Source: Pseudomonas sp. B21-040
GTDB lineage: Bacteria > Pseudomonadota > Gammaproteobacteria > Pseudomonadales > Pseudomonadaceae
DNA length: 64,000 bases
NCBI RefSeq assembly: GCF_024748695.1
Contig: NZ_CP087176.1
Coordinates: forward strand, 5,511,501-5,575,500
Direction: 5' to 3'
Below, piece by piece: positions 20,722 through 33,650 of the stretch (position 1 is the stretch's first letter; the number at the start of each line of letters is the position of its first letter). Made by a program: the position numbers and the translations under genes. The notes below the pieces were generated by a model. That model was not told the origin of the DNA. It searched no databases and saw nothing but the letters and a program-made list of their open reading frames with translations.

Positions 20722-22088
20722 TAATGTTTCTCCAGACTGGACCCGCACAATGCGGCGACGATGTTTTCCATCGCAGCGCTGCGCGAGCCCTTGATCAAAA
20801 TGGTGGTGTTGGTGTCTTGCTCGGCGCCCAGGGCCTTGATCAGCTCAGCCTGAGTGCTGAAGTGAAAGGCCTGTGGACCGAAAGCGTTTACGGCGTGAAC
20901 CATGTTGGGGCCGACGGCATACAGCGCGGACACCTTGCCGCGGGCGTATTCGCCCACATCACGGTGCCCCTGCTCCGCCCAATCGCCCAACTCGCCGATA
21001 TCCCCGAGCACCAGGACGGTGCGACCGGAAAAGCCGGCGAGTATATCAACGGCGGCGCACATGGAGGTCGGGTTTGCGTTGTACGTGTCGTCAATTACGC
21101 GCATGCCGTTGGTGGCCAGTTGCGCAACGGTGCGCCCCTTGACCGGTTGCACGGCGCCCAGGCCGGCGGCGATGCCCGACAACGACACGCCCAAGGCATG
21201 AGCAGCGGCGGCGGCGGCCATGGCGTTGGCAACGTTATGGGTGCCGAGCAGGTTCAGTTGAACGCGCTCCACCCCTTCAGGTGTGTGCAGGTTGAACGCC
21301 GGGCAACCGCGAGCATCGCGGTCCAGGTCGCTGGCGTAGAAGTCGGCACTGAGGTTGCTCAGGGCAAATGTCAGCACTTTGCGACCGGCAGCGCGGGTCT
21401 TCCAGATTTCAAAAGCCTTGTCGTCGAGATTAAGAACGGCGATGCCATCGGCCTCTAGCCCTTCAATAATTTCGCCTTTGGCTTCAACGATTTTTTCCGG
21501 CCCGCCGAACTCGCCAACGTGAGCAGTCCCGGCATTGTTGAGGATGGCCACGTGAGGCTTGGTCATGCCTACGGTGTAGGCAATTTCACCAAGACGCGAA
21601 GCACCGAGTTCGATTACGGCAGCGGTGTGTTCCGGCGCCAATTCAAGCAAGGTCAGCGGCACGCCGAGGTCATTGTTCAGGTTGCCACGGGTGGCCAGTA
21701 CCGGACCGCGCGTGCGCAGGATGCTGGCGAGCATTTCCTTGACGGTGGTCTTGCCACTTGAGCCGGTGACGGCCGCAACCGGGTTGGTGAACGCCAAACG
21801 GTTCAGCGCGCCCAGTTGACCCAATGCCTGACGGGTGTCCTTGACCAGCAATTGCGGCAACGCACTGTTGGCAACTTCGCCTTCGACCAATGCACCGACA
21901 GCGCCCTTGGCGGCGACATCGTTCAAATAGTCATGACCGTCAAAACGCGGGCCAGTCAGGGCAATAAACAATTGGCCAGGCTTGATCGCGCGACTGTCGA
22001 TGCTGACGCCGTCGAACGTGGCATCGGCTGCGATCAGACGAGCGTTCAGCGCGCCGGTCAATTCACTGAGTTTCAAGGCTTTAAGCAT
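20721..22088 (-). CDS. murF: UDP-MurNAc-tripeptide--D-alanyl-D-alanine ligase
   Basis: This 455-residue ligase adds the D-Ala-D-Ala dipeptide made by DdlB. The P-loop is [13 protein letters not shown] near residue 113, followed by [11 protein letters not shown] and [10 protein letters not shown], all typical of MurF. The C-terminal domain has [13 protein letters not shown]. It overlaps murE by eight bases. Confidence 0.97.
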   Translation of the reverse strand: MLKALKLSELTGALNARLIAADATFDGVSIDSRAIKPGQLFIALTGPRFDGHDYLNDVAAKGAVGALVEGEVANSALPQLLVKDTRQALGQLGALNRLAFTNPVAAVTGSSGKTTVKEMLASILRTRGPVLATRGNLNNDLGVPLTLLELAPEHTAAVIELGASRLGEIAYTVGMTKPHVAILNNAGTAHVGEFGGPEKIVEAKGEIIEGLEADGIAVLNLDDKAFEIWKTRAAGRKVLTFALSNLSADFYASDLDRDARGCPAFNLHTPEGVERVQLNLLGTHNVANAMAAAAAAHALGVSLSGIAAGLGAVQPVKGRTVAQLATNGMRVIDDTYNANPTSMCAAVDILAGFSGRTVLVLGDIGELGDWAEQGHRDVGEYARGKVSALYAVGPNMVHAVNAFGPQAFHFSTQAELIKALGAEQDTNTTILIKGSRSAAMENIVAALCGSSLEKH

Positions 22089-23543
22089 GCGCCACCTCCC
22101 ACGCGGTCAGGGCGTGATCGGCCTCGACCAGATCGGAGAAGTCGTGACGCTCACCGTTGATTTCCTGATAGTCCTCGTGACCTTTACCGGCCAGGACAAT
22201 CACGTCATCCACTGAAGCGCCAGCGATCAACTGGGCAATCGCCTGGCCACGGCCAGCCACGAACGTCACTTTATCCACAGCCTTGAAGCCGGCGCGGATG
22301 TCATCGAATATCACTGACGGGTCTTCGGTACGTGGGTTGTCATCGGTGACCAGTACGCCGTCGGCCAGGCGCTCGACCACTTCGGCCATCAGCGGACGCT
22401 TGCCGCGATCACGATCACCGCCGCAGCCGAACAGGCACAGCAGGCGACCCTTGGCGTGCGGACGCAGGGCCATCAGGACTTTTTCCAGCGCGTCCGGGGT
22501 GTGGGCGTAATCGACCACCACCAGCGGCTGAGTACCGCCACCGAGGCGCTGCATGCGACCGGCCGGGCCTTCAAGCTTCGGCAGAACGTTGAGAATTTCG
22601 TCCAGCGCATAGTCCAGACCGAGCAACGCGCCGACTGCGGCCAGGACGTTGCTCAGGTTGAAGCGACCGAGCAAGGTGCTGCGCAAATGGTGCTCGCCCT
22701 GCGGCGTGACCAATGTGGCGCGCACGCCTTCGTCGTCGAATTGCGCTTCGCGGCAATACAGGTAGGCGCTGCTGTCTTCCAGGCTGTAGGTGATCAAACG
22801 CGACTCACGCTTTTCGGCGGCCAGTTGCCGTCCGAATGCGTCGTCGAGGTTAACCACCCGGCACTTCAGATCGTTCCACGCAAACAACTTGGCCTTGGCT
22901 TCGCCGTAGGCCTGCATGGTGCCGTGATAATCGAGGTGATCGCGGGACAGGTTGGTCATCACTGCCACATCGAAGGCCAGCGCGCTCACACGGCCCTGAT
23001 CCAGACCGTGGGACGAGACTTCCATGGCAACCGCTTTGGCGCCGGCCTTTTTCAGGTCGGCCAGGGTTGCTTGTACGGCGATTGGATTCGGTGTGGTGTG
23101 CAGGCCGCTTTCCAGCGCCCCGTAGAAACCGGAGCCCAACGTGCCGACGATGCCGCAGTGTTGACCGAGCAGATCGAGCGCCTGGGCAACCAATTGAGTC
23201 ACGCTGGTTTTACCATTGGTACCGGTCACGCCCACCAGATTCAAGTGACGGCTCGGGTCGCCATAGAAACGCCCGGCGATGTCCGACAGCTGCGCCGCCA
23301 GGCCTTTGACCGGAATCAGCGGCACGTCGGTGATTGGCAATACGGTCGCGCCTTCGACTTCATACGCCACGGCGGCAGCGCCGCGTTGCAGCGCGTCGGC
23401 GATGTGCGCACGACCGTCGAAACGCCCGCCAGGAACAGCGAGAAACAAGTCGCCAGCGCGCACGTTGCGGCTGTCGAGCGCCAATTCGCGGATCAATAGA
23501 TCGCGGCCGGCGTGGGCGAAAATCTTGTTGAGACTCAGAGACA

Positions 23544-23544
<1 letters not shown>
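22081..23544 (-). CDS. murE: UDP-MurNAc-dipeptide--meso-diaminopimelate ligase
   Basis: This 487-residue ligase adds the third residue of the stem. The P-loop GVTGTNGKTSVTQL lies near residue 110. The specificity motif DNPRTEDP is the form that selects meso-diaminopimelate rather than lysine, as expected in Gram-negative cells. The gene's first base is the last base of the ftsI stop. Confidence 0.97.
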
Positions 23545-25572
<2,028 letters not shown>

Positions 25573-25576
<4 letters not shown>

Positions 25577-26520
25577 CGCAGCTTCTCCGCGACGCGCATG
25601 ACGGCGCTACGGGAGCGTGGGTTGGCCTTGAGTTCGGCGTCGGAGGCCGTCTGCGCTTTGCCATGGACTTTGATTTTCGGTTCGAATGCAACGTGGCGAA
25701 CCGGCAGGTTGCGCGGCAGGTTGTCGGCTTCGCCTTTCACCAGTTTGCGCATGAACAGTTTGACGATGCGGTCTTCCAGCGAATGGAAGCTGATAACGAC
25801 CAGGCGGCCGCCGACTTCCAGGCATTCCAGTGCGGCTTCGAGGCCGGCTTCCAGATCGCCCAATTCGTTGTTGACGTGAATGCGCAGGCCCTGGAAAGCA
25901 CGGGTCGCCGGGTTCTTGCCTTTTTCCCACGCAGGGTTGGCAACTTTCAGGACTTCGGCCAGGTCAGCGGTGCGCTCGAACGGCTTGATGTCACGACGCT
26001 CGGCCACGGCACGAGCCATGCGGCCGGAGAAACGCTCTTCGCCATACTCTTTGAACACACGAGCAATTTCTTCCACCGGCGCGGTGTTGACGAATTCGGC
26101 AGCGCTGATCCCGCGGGAGGGGTCCATGCGCATGTCCAGCGGGCCGTCATTGAGGAAGCTGAAACCGCGTTCAGGGTCGTCGAGTTGCGGCGAAGACACG
26201 CCGAGGTCGAGCAAAACGCCGCTGACCTTGCCGGCCAGACCGCGATCAGCCACTTCCGAACCGAGCTCGGCAAAGCTACGCTGCACAACGACAAAGCGGC
26301 CGTCTTCGGCCGCTAGCGTCTGCCCGGTGGCAATCGCTTGAGGATCTTTATCAAATCCCAGCAACCGACCATCAGGCCCCAGCTGACTCAAGATCAGCCG
26401 ACTGTGCCCGCCGCGCCCGAACGTGCCATCCAGATAGCAGCCATCAGGACGTACGGCGAGAGCCTCGACGGCTTCGTCAAGCAGTACGGTGATGTGGTTA
26501 AAGCCGCTATCAATAGTCAC
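25573..26520 (-). CDS. rsmH: 16S rRNA (cytosine(1402)-N(4))-methyltransferase
   Basis: The 315-residue SAM-dependent enzyme methylates N4 of C1402 in the P site of 16S rRNA. Conserved segments are [13 protein letters not shown], the SAM loop [36 protein letters not shown] and [13 protein letters not shown]. RsmI (27757-28629) modifies the 2'-O of the same nucleotide, so both C1402 methyltransferases lie within 3 kb. Confidence 0.96.
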
Positions 26521-26972
26521 AGGATCAAATCACGCAGTTCATCAGGCATGGCGCCCGGTTGTTGAATAGCAGCCAGGTCAGCGGCAGAAACCGCATCCCA
26601 GGCATCCTCGTCCCACAATTGGAACTTGTTCAGTTGGCCTACCAGCATCGCGCGCTTATCCAACCTGGCATATTCACGAAGACGCGGTGGAACCAGAAAA
26701 CGACCACTGCCATCGAGCTCAAGATCGACGGCATTACCAATCAGTAAACGTTGCAGGCGGCGGTTCTCTTCGCGAAGCGAAGGCAATGCGCGCAGTTTGG
26801 TTTCAATTATTTCCCACTCATCGAGTGGGTAAACACACAAACATGGATCAACGGCATCAATGGTGACGATTAACTGACCGGAACTACGCGAAACGAGCTC
26901 GTCACGGTACCGGCTCGGCATGGCGAGACGGCCCTTTGCATCGAGACTGATAGCGTTAGCTCCGCGAAACAC
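26517..26972 (-). CDS. mraZ: Transcriptional regulator MraZ
   Basis: First gene of the dcw cluster. It has 151 residues with two SpoVT/AbrB-like swapped-hairpin repeats (each with a conserved Asp-x-x-Gly-Arg turn: [17 protein letters not shown] and [16 protein letters not shown]). The start is GTG at 26972, with GGAG ten bases upstream. In Escherichia coli the octamer or dodecamer binds direct repeats in its own promoter and represses the cluster; matching repeats are present at 27015-27040. Confidence 0.95.
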   Translation of the reverse strand: MFRGANAISLDAKGRLAMPSRYRDELVSRSSGQLIVTIDAVDPCLCVYPLDEWEIIETKLRALPSLREENRRLQRLLIGNAVDLELDGSGRFLVPPRLREYARLDKRAMLVGQLNKFQLWDEDAWDAVSAADLAAIQQPGAMPDELRDLIL

Positions 26973-27014
26973 GTCAGCGTTTCTCCAAATTTTAGCGTTT
27001 TACGTTCAAAAAAC

Positions 27015-27040
27015 CCACTTCATGCCACTTTCCGCCACTT
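27015..27040 (-). promoter_or_regulatory. MraZ operator: three AAGTGG repeats at 10-base spacing
   Basis: On the minus strand AAGTGG occurs at 27040-27035, 27030-27025 and 27020-27015, an exact 10-base period. The E. coli MraZ site is three TGGGN repeats with 5-base spacers, the same period, so this is the expected autoregulatory operator. It covers the predicted transcription start just downstream of the -10 box. Confidence 0.75.
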
Positions 27041-27046
27041 GCGCAC

Positions 27047-27076
27047 ACTATAGGAATGCGGCCACCGCACCGTCAA
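27047..27076 (-). promoter_or_regulatory. Sigma70-type promoter of the dcw cluster (Pmra)
   Basis: On the minus strand TTGACG (27076-27071) and TATAGT (27052-27047) are separated by 18 bases. Start of transcription would fall near 27040, inside the first MraZ repeat, about 70 bases before mraZ. Confidence 0.75.
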
Positions 27077-27326
27077 GGCGCGGATTGAAGGAAAACCCTT
27101 ACAGAACTGAGATTTAGGAGAGGGAAAGGAGGAGGAACGAGAATCTGACAGATGAATTTGTTCGATAACTTGAATCAGCACAGAAGGCTGCGTTCGAAAG
27201 TTAAAGTAGTTTGTTAAGAGTAAGATTTTTTCGGTATTACGAAAGCGCTTCTGCTGATGATTCTGTACGAAGGGAAAACGCTACTACCAGCGCCCTGTTC
27301 AATGATTCAAACAGGGGGATAAAAAA

Positions 27327-27682
27327 GGTGGAGAGTCGATCTGTAAGCCGGGTTCTGTCTTGAACAGTCATTCGTCTACGATGGCCATCACTGGACATCT
27401 TTAGCAACCTACCCGGTCCCAGCGCGGGCCACGCCTTGGGACCCTATTTGGTCTTGCTCCAAGTGGGGTTTACCTAGCCACGAACTGTTGCCAGACGTGC
27501 GGTGCGCTCTTACCGCACCTTTTCACCCTTACCGGCGCCGAAGCGCTTAGGCGGTTATTTTCTGTGGCACTTTCCGTAGGCTCACGCCTCCCAGGCATTA
27601 CCTGGCACTTCGCCCTATGGAGCCCGGACTTTCCTCCCCCCCCTAATTTTCATAGAGGGCAGCGACTGTCCGATCGACTCTC
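27327..27682 (-). ncRNA. rnpB: RNase P RNA (catalytic subunit)
   Basis: About 356 nucleotides of bacterial type A RNase P RNA, the ribozyme that matures tRNA 5' ends. The ends pair (GAGAGTCGAT at 27682-27673 with ATCGACTCTC near 27340-27331). Universal conserved segments are seen on the minus strand: GAGGAAAGTCCGGGCTCC near the 5' end, GGGTGCCAGG-like AAGTGCCAGGTAAT, and the 3' block ACAGAACCCGGCTTACAGAT. It ends CACCTTTTTT. Position between rsmI and mraZ is the usual one in Pseudomonas. Ends are approximate by a few bases. Confidence 0.97.
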
Positions 27683-27690
27683 CGCCGCGA

Positions 27691-27719
27691 AGGTTAACGG
27701 CAGAGCGGCCGAAGAACAA
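27691..27719 (-). promoter_or_regulatory. Promoter of rnpB
   Basis: TTGTTC (27719-27714) and TAACCT (27696-27691) on the minus strand are 17 bases apart and place the start about seven bases later, close to the predicted RNA 5' end at 27682. It lies between the rsmI stop and the RNA. Confidence 0.6.
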
Positions 27720-27756
27720 GCGCTAAACGCCTTTGGCCACTCCTGCACGTCGGGTT

Positions 27757-28629
27757 TTACTCACCCTTTTGCTGATCCAGCGCGATCTGATACAACACAT
27801 TTTTGCGCTCGCCGGTGATTTGCGCCGCCAATGCCGCGGCACGCTTGAGTGGCATCTCTTCCAGCAGCAGATTGAGGATGCGCATGGCTTCGCTGCTGAC
27901 AGCGCCTTCCGTCTCGGGTACGGTCCAGCCGGCGACCAGCACCACGCACTCACCACGCTGCTGATTGCTGTCCGACTCAACGAATTCGCGCAACTCGGCC
28001 AATGGCAAACCTTTAAGGGTTTCAAAGGTTTTGGTGATTTCACGAGCAAGCAATGCCGGACGCTCGCCACCGAACACCAATTCCATGTCCTGCAGGCATT
28101 CAAGGATGCGGTGCGGCGCCTCGTAGAAAATCAGCGTACGCGGCTCTTCCTTAACCAGCTCCAGCCGAGCGCGGCGACCGACAGCCTTGGCCGGCAGGAA
28201 GCCTTCAAAGATAAAACGGTCGGACGGCAGACCCGCCGCCGATAACGCCGCGATCAACGCGCACGCTCCCGGGACCGGCACCACATTGATCCCCGCAGCA
28301 CGAGCCTGGCGCACCAAGTGATAGCCGGGATCGGAAATCAGCGGTGTGCCGGCATCCGAAATCAGCGCCACATCATCGCCGGCCAGCAGACGCGTAATAA
28401 AACGGCTACCTTCATCTCGCTCATTGTGTTCGTGGCAGGCCGCCAGCGGCGTGGAGATGCCGAAATGCTGCATCAACCGCTGGGAGTGGCGCGTATCTTC
28501 GGCAGCAATCAGCGCGACCTCGCGCAGGATCTTCAGCGCGCGTGCACTGATGTCGTCCAGGTTGCCGATGGGCGTCGCCACCACATAAAGCGAGCCAGCA
28601 GCGGAATTCAAAGCACCTGGAGCAGTCAA
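27757..28629 (-). CDS. rsmI: 16S rRNA (cytidine(1402)-2'-O)-methyltransferase
   Basis: A tetrapyrrole-methylase-fold enzyme that 2'-O-methylates C1402 of 16S rRNA. Signature segments are GSLYVVATPIGNLDDIS, AAEDTRHSQRLM, SDAGTPLISDPG and the C-terminal helical domain. I choose the TTG at 28629, preceded by GAGGTG at good spacing, giving 290 residues beginning (M)TAPGALNSAAG. The in-frame ATG at 28662 overlaps a likely -10 box (TACAAT), so it is probably not in the message; GTG at 28638 is a third option. Confidence 0.9.
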   Translation of the reverse strand: MTAPGALNSAAGSLYVVATPIGNLDDISARALKILREVALIAAEDTRHSQRLMQHFGISTPLAACHEHNERDEGSRFITRLLAGDDVALISDAGTPLISDPGYHLVRQARAAGINVVPVPGACALIAALSAAGLPSDRFIFEGFLPAKAVGRRARLELVKEEPRTLIFYEAPHRILECLQDMELVFGGERPALLAREITKTFETLKGLPLAELREFVESDSNQQRGECVVLVAGWTVPETEGAVSSEAMRILNLLLEEMPLKRAAALAAQITGERKNVLYQIALDQQKGE

Positions 28630-28660
28630 AGCGCACACCTCATGATCGGTAAAAGGCGAC

Positions 28661-28666
28661 ATTGTA
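28661..28666 (-). promoter_or_regulatory. Possible -10 box of rsmI promoter
   Basis: TACAAT on the minus strand lies 31 bases before the chosen TTG start. No convincing -35 is visible at 16-18 bases. Its main use is in arguing against the overlapping ATG as the rsmI start. Confidence 0.35.
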
Positions 28667-28838
28667 GCGCGTAGCGACACTTGCGATACGCCTCGCCATT
28701 CCCGGTTTTTTCTGCCAATTGTGCGGTGCTGCAACATTTGCACGAGCTAAATTGATCGATTCACGCCAGTAACATCGCGCCCCGGCCAGTGCTTGGGTAC
28801 AATTCCACGCTAATTTGATCGAGTATCAGGAACACTAC

Positions 28839-30649
28839 ATGATCGCTTGCCTGCGGCTGTTCACTGCCCTCTGCCTCGCTGCCTTGCTGGCGGCCTGCGC
28901 CAGCTCGCCCTCCTCCAGCCTTGGCGAACTTCCACGGACCCCGGATGCCAGCATCGAGCAACTGCTCGATCAGGCCAACCAAAGCAAGGACCCGGAAAAA
29001 GCCGCCCTGCTACGCCTGAGCGCTGCTGACCAGGCCTACCGTCAGGGGAATGCCGGTCAATCCGCGCAAATCCTGCAACAGGTCCCGGTCGAGCAACTCA
29101 AGCCAGGCCCACAAGTTTTCGCCAGTACCCTGGCGGCAGAACTGGCGATGGTGCGCAATCAGCCCAAAGCAGCGCTGACTGCCTTGAGCCATCCGAGCCT
29201 GCAATACCTGGGAGAGCTGCCAGCCGAACAGCAAGTTCGCACTGGCACTGTTCACGCCCGCGCCCTTGAAGCGGATGGCCAGACCCTGGCTGCCGCACGG
29301 GAGCGTATTTTCATCGCGCCGATGCTGAGTGGTGAAGCGGCCAGCAAAAACCACGAAGCGATCTGGACCCTGATTGCCTCCCTGCCTACCGACCAATTGC
29401 AGCCAAACACCTCCGACGACCTCGGCGGCTGGATGGGCCTGGCATTGGCTGTGAAAACAGCCGGGACGCTGGAGCAACAGCAAGCCGCAATCGATAACTG
29501 GCGCGCCCAGAACCCGAAACACCCGGCCGCCGTACATCTGCCGCTGGCACTGACCAACCTCAAGCAACTGGCCAGCCAACCGCTGAACAAGATCGGCCTG
29601 CTGCTGCCACAAGACGGTCCGCTGGCATCGGTCGGCAAAGCGTTGCGTGAAGGCTTCATGGCGGCTCACTACCAGGCCCAACAATCCGGGCAGAAGCCAC
29701 CGGCCATCGAGTTTTATGACAGCTCGAAGCTGACGTCGATGGACGAGTTCTACCGCAAGGCCCAGGCCGATGGCGTGCAACTGGTGATCGGCCCGCTGGA
29801 AAAACCACTGGTTAAACAACTCAGCGCTCGCCCGCAATTGCCGATTACCACCCTGGCACTCAATTACAGCGAAGGTGAACAAGGCCCGGCCCAACTGTTC
29901 CAGTTTGGTCTGGCTGCTGAAGACGAAGCCCGTGAAGTGTCTCGCCGTGCTCGCGCCGACGGCTTGCATCGCGCCGCCATCATGGTGCCGAAAGGTGAAT
30001 GGGGCGACCGTGTACTGCGCGCCTTCAGCCAGGACTGGCAAGCCAACGGCGGCAGCATCGTCGCCACCGAGCGCGTAGACCAACCGGTTCAACTGGCCCA
30101 GCAAATCGCTGACATGTTCCAGCTGCGCCAGAGCGAAGGCCGCGCCAAAAGCCTGCAAAGCACTGTCGGCGGGCAGGTAGCGGCCCAGCCTTCGCGTCGT
30201 CAGGACATCGAGTTCATCTTCCTGGCCGCCACACCGCAACAGGCCCAGCAGATCAAACCGACCCTGAACTTCCAGTACGCCGGCGACGTCCCTGTCTACG
30301 CCACGTCCCACGTGTTCAGCGCCAGCGGCGACGTGAATCAGTACAACGACATGAACGGCATCCGCTTCTGCGAAACCCCGTGGTTGCTGGACGCCAACGA
30401 TCCCCTGCGCAAACAGGTCACGGCTCAATGGCCACAAGCGGCAGGCAGCCTCGGCCGCCTGTACGCCATGGGCGTTGATGCTTACCGTCTGGCACCACGC
30501 CTGGGGCAACTCAAGGCCTTGCCGGACAGCCGCATCGCGGGTGAGTCGGGCAGCCTGGGGATGACTGCGAACCAACGCGTCGTACGCCAGTTGCCATGGG
30601 CCCAGTTCGTCAACGGCCAGGTTCAACGCCTGCCGGATACCCCGAACTG

Positions 30650-30650
<1 letters not shown>
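28839..30650 (+). CDS. lpoA: Penicillin-binding protein activator, outer-membrane lipoprotein
   Basis: A 603-residue lipoprotein that stimulates PBP1a from the outer membrane. ATG 28839 has TCAGGA upstream and starts a lipoprotein signal with lipobox LAAC (Cys20). The N-terminal half (about 30-250) is helical and TPR-like. The C-terminal half (about 255-590) is a periplasmic-binding-protein-like domain (NKIGLLLPQDGPLASVGKAL, VQLVIGPLEKPLVKQL). Divergent from rsmI and first of the lpoA-yraN-gmhA-dolP run, the same order as in E. coli. Confidence 0.94.
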
Positions 30651-32285
<1,635 letters not shown>

Positions 32286-32293
32286 CATCCACC

Positions 32294-32413
32294 CTGCAAG
32301 GAGCACGACTTGCCGGCAATGGCGCCCTTGAAATCGCCATCAACCTGTAGGAGCACAGCTTGCTGGCGATAGCGCCTTCAAGATCGCCATCGCCGGCAAG
32401 CCGTGCTCCTACA
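32294..32413. repeat. Cluster of REP copies, two direct and one inverted (class 3)
   Basis: A degenerate copy (32294-32325, GGAGCACGACTTGCCGGCAA), a second copy (32345-32373, GTAGGAGCACAGCTTGCTGG) and an inverted partner (about 32385-32413, ending GTGCTCCTACA). The last two form a REPIN-like doublet between dolP and sspB. Confidence 0.7.
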
Positions 32414-32417
32414 CGCA

Positions 32418-32452
32418 ATAAAAAAGGCGATCCATCCGGATCGCCTTTTTTA
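32418..32452. terminator. Bidirectional terminator between dolP and sspB
   Basis: A 13-base perfect stem AAAAAGGCGATCC (32421-32433) / GGATCGCCTTTTT (32438-32450) with a four-base loop serves both convergent genes; A and T tracts flank both sides. sspB stops immediately after it. Confidence 0.88.
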
Positions 32453-32866
32453 TTACTTCACCACTTTCAAACTGGGTCGACCACTGGGACGCGGCGGCTC
32501 GCTGTCGGGTGGCGGAAGATCATCATCCGGCTCGATCTCTTCCTCGTCTTCCATAGGCGATTCCAGATCGAACACCATGCCCTGGCCATTCTCCCGGGCG
32601 TAAATACCCAGAATCGATGCGATAGGCACGTACAAGGTGTGCGGCACACCGCCGAAACGCCCTTCAAAACTGACCGCCTCGTTATCCATGTGCAGGTGAC
32701 GCACAGCTTGTGGCGACACGTTCAGGACAATCTGTCCGTCACTGGCAAAACCCTGAGGCACCTGCACCGATGGATATTCGGAATTGACCAGCATGTGCGG
32801 GGTGCAATCGTTGTCCACAATCCACTCGTAGAGCGCGCGGACCAGATAAGGTCGACTGGAGTTCAT
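32453..32866 (-). CDS. sspB: ClpXP adaptor / stringent starvation protein B
   Basis: A 137-residue adaptor that delivers ssrA-tagged proteins to ClpXP. The folded N-terminal domain (SSRPYLVRALYEWIVDN..., VLNVSPQAVRHL, GVPHTLYVPIASILGIYARENGQGMVF) is followed by an acidic, proline-rich linker and the short C-terminal ClpX-binding tail (GRPSLKVVK), the normal layout. Follows sspA by 16 bases. Confidence 0.95.
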   Translation of the reverse strand: MNSSRPYLVRALYEWIVDNDCTPHMLVNSEYPSVQVPQGFASDGQIVLNVSPQAVRHLHMDNEAVSFEGRFGGVPHTLYVPIASILGIYARENGQGMVFDLESPMEDEEEIEPDDDLPPPDSEPPRPSGRPSLKVVK

Positions 32867-32882
32867 AGCGGCTCCTTAAGCC

Positions 32883-33500
32883 TTAGCGCATATCGCGTTC
32901 GACACCAGACAGACTTGCCTGGAAAGCCTCACGCGCAAACGAGCGCTCCATGTAATCAAGCAGCGGCTTGGCAGGCCGCGGCAGTTCAATACCCAAAATT
33001 GGCAATCGCCAGAGTATTGGCAATAGGCAGCAATCCACCAGACTTTGTTCCTCGCTGAGGAAAAATGGCTTGTCGGCGAACAACGGCGACACACCCGTCA
33101 GGCTTTCGCGCAACTCTTTACGAGCGACAACGCGGGCGGCTTCCTTGGTCTTTGAATCCAGAATCAGATCCACCAAGCCACACCAGTCGCGCTGAATACG
33201 ATGAATCAGCAAACGGCTGTTTGCACGCGCCACAGGATAAACCGGCAGCAAGGGCGGGTGCGGGTAACGCTCATCCAGATATTCCATCACCACGGTCGAC
33301 TCCCACAACGCCAGGTCACGATCGACCAGGGTGGGCAGGCTTCCGTAAGGGTTCACCTCAATCAGTTTAGGCGGCTGACGACCAGCTTCCACGTAAATGA
33401 TCTCGGCGCTGACACCCTTCTCTGCAAGTACGATACGCACTCGGTGGGAATAGTGGTCGGCGGGGTCGGAGTAACAGGCCAACCGATTGGTCACGCCCAT
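32883..33500 (-). CDS. sspA: Stringent starvation protein A (GST-fold regulator)
   Basis: A 205-residue RNA-polymerase-associated protein with a glutathione S-transferase fold. The thioredoxin-like N-domain ([59 protein letters not shown] split across turns) lacks the catalytic Cys/Ser of active GSTs, as usual for SspA. It is known to affect stress, virulence and transcription of specific genes. Co-transcribed with sspB. Confidence 0.94.
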   Translation of the reverse strand: MGVTNRLACYSDPADHYSHRVRIVLAEKGVSAEIIYVEAGRQPPKLIEVNPYGSLPTLVDRDLALWESTVVMEYLDERYPHPPLLPVYPVARANSRLLIHRIQRDWCGLVDLILDSKTKEAARVVARKELRESLTGVSPLFADKPFFLSEEQSLVDCCLLPILWRLPILGIELPRPAKPLLDYMERSFAREAFQASLSGVERDMR

Positions 33501-33545
33501 GGCGGTCCTCCTCGCTTGTAGAAATTATCGAAAGCGGAAAAACGA

Positions 33546-33621
33546 GCGCGCCCAGAGGGCGCCTCCCGTAACGACTGGTTCACCAGGCTCGTTACACCTT
33601 CAGAGGCGCCCTTGGGCGCGC
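33546..33621. other. Long two-tier hairpin between petC and sspA
   Basis: Arms 33546-33565 and 33603-33621 pair over about 19 bases with one bulged A. Inside them GTAACGA (33568-33574) pairs with TCGTTAC (33589-33595) and CTGGT with ACCAG. There is no clean T tract on either side. It lies between the petC stop (33651) and the sspA start (33500), on the path of the leftward pet transcript. Confidence 0.6.
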
Positions 33622-33650
33622 GCGATTAACAGCAATAGCTTGAAGCTTTA

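Larger units (their letters stand above)
26973..27326. other. dcw promoter region and AT-rich gap up to rnpB
   Basis: The proximal part carries the dcw promoter and MraZ repeats. The rest, about 27100-27326, has no convincing gene, is clearly richer in A+T than its surroundings, and contains an inverted repeat CCCTGTT/AACAGGG (about 27292-27317) next to the 3' end of the RNase P RNA gene. Confidence 0.55.
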
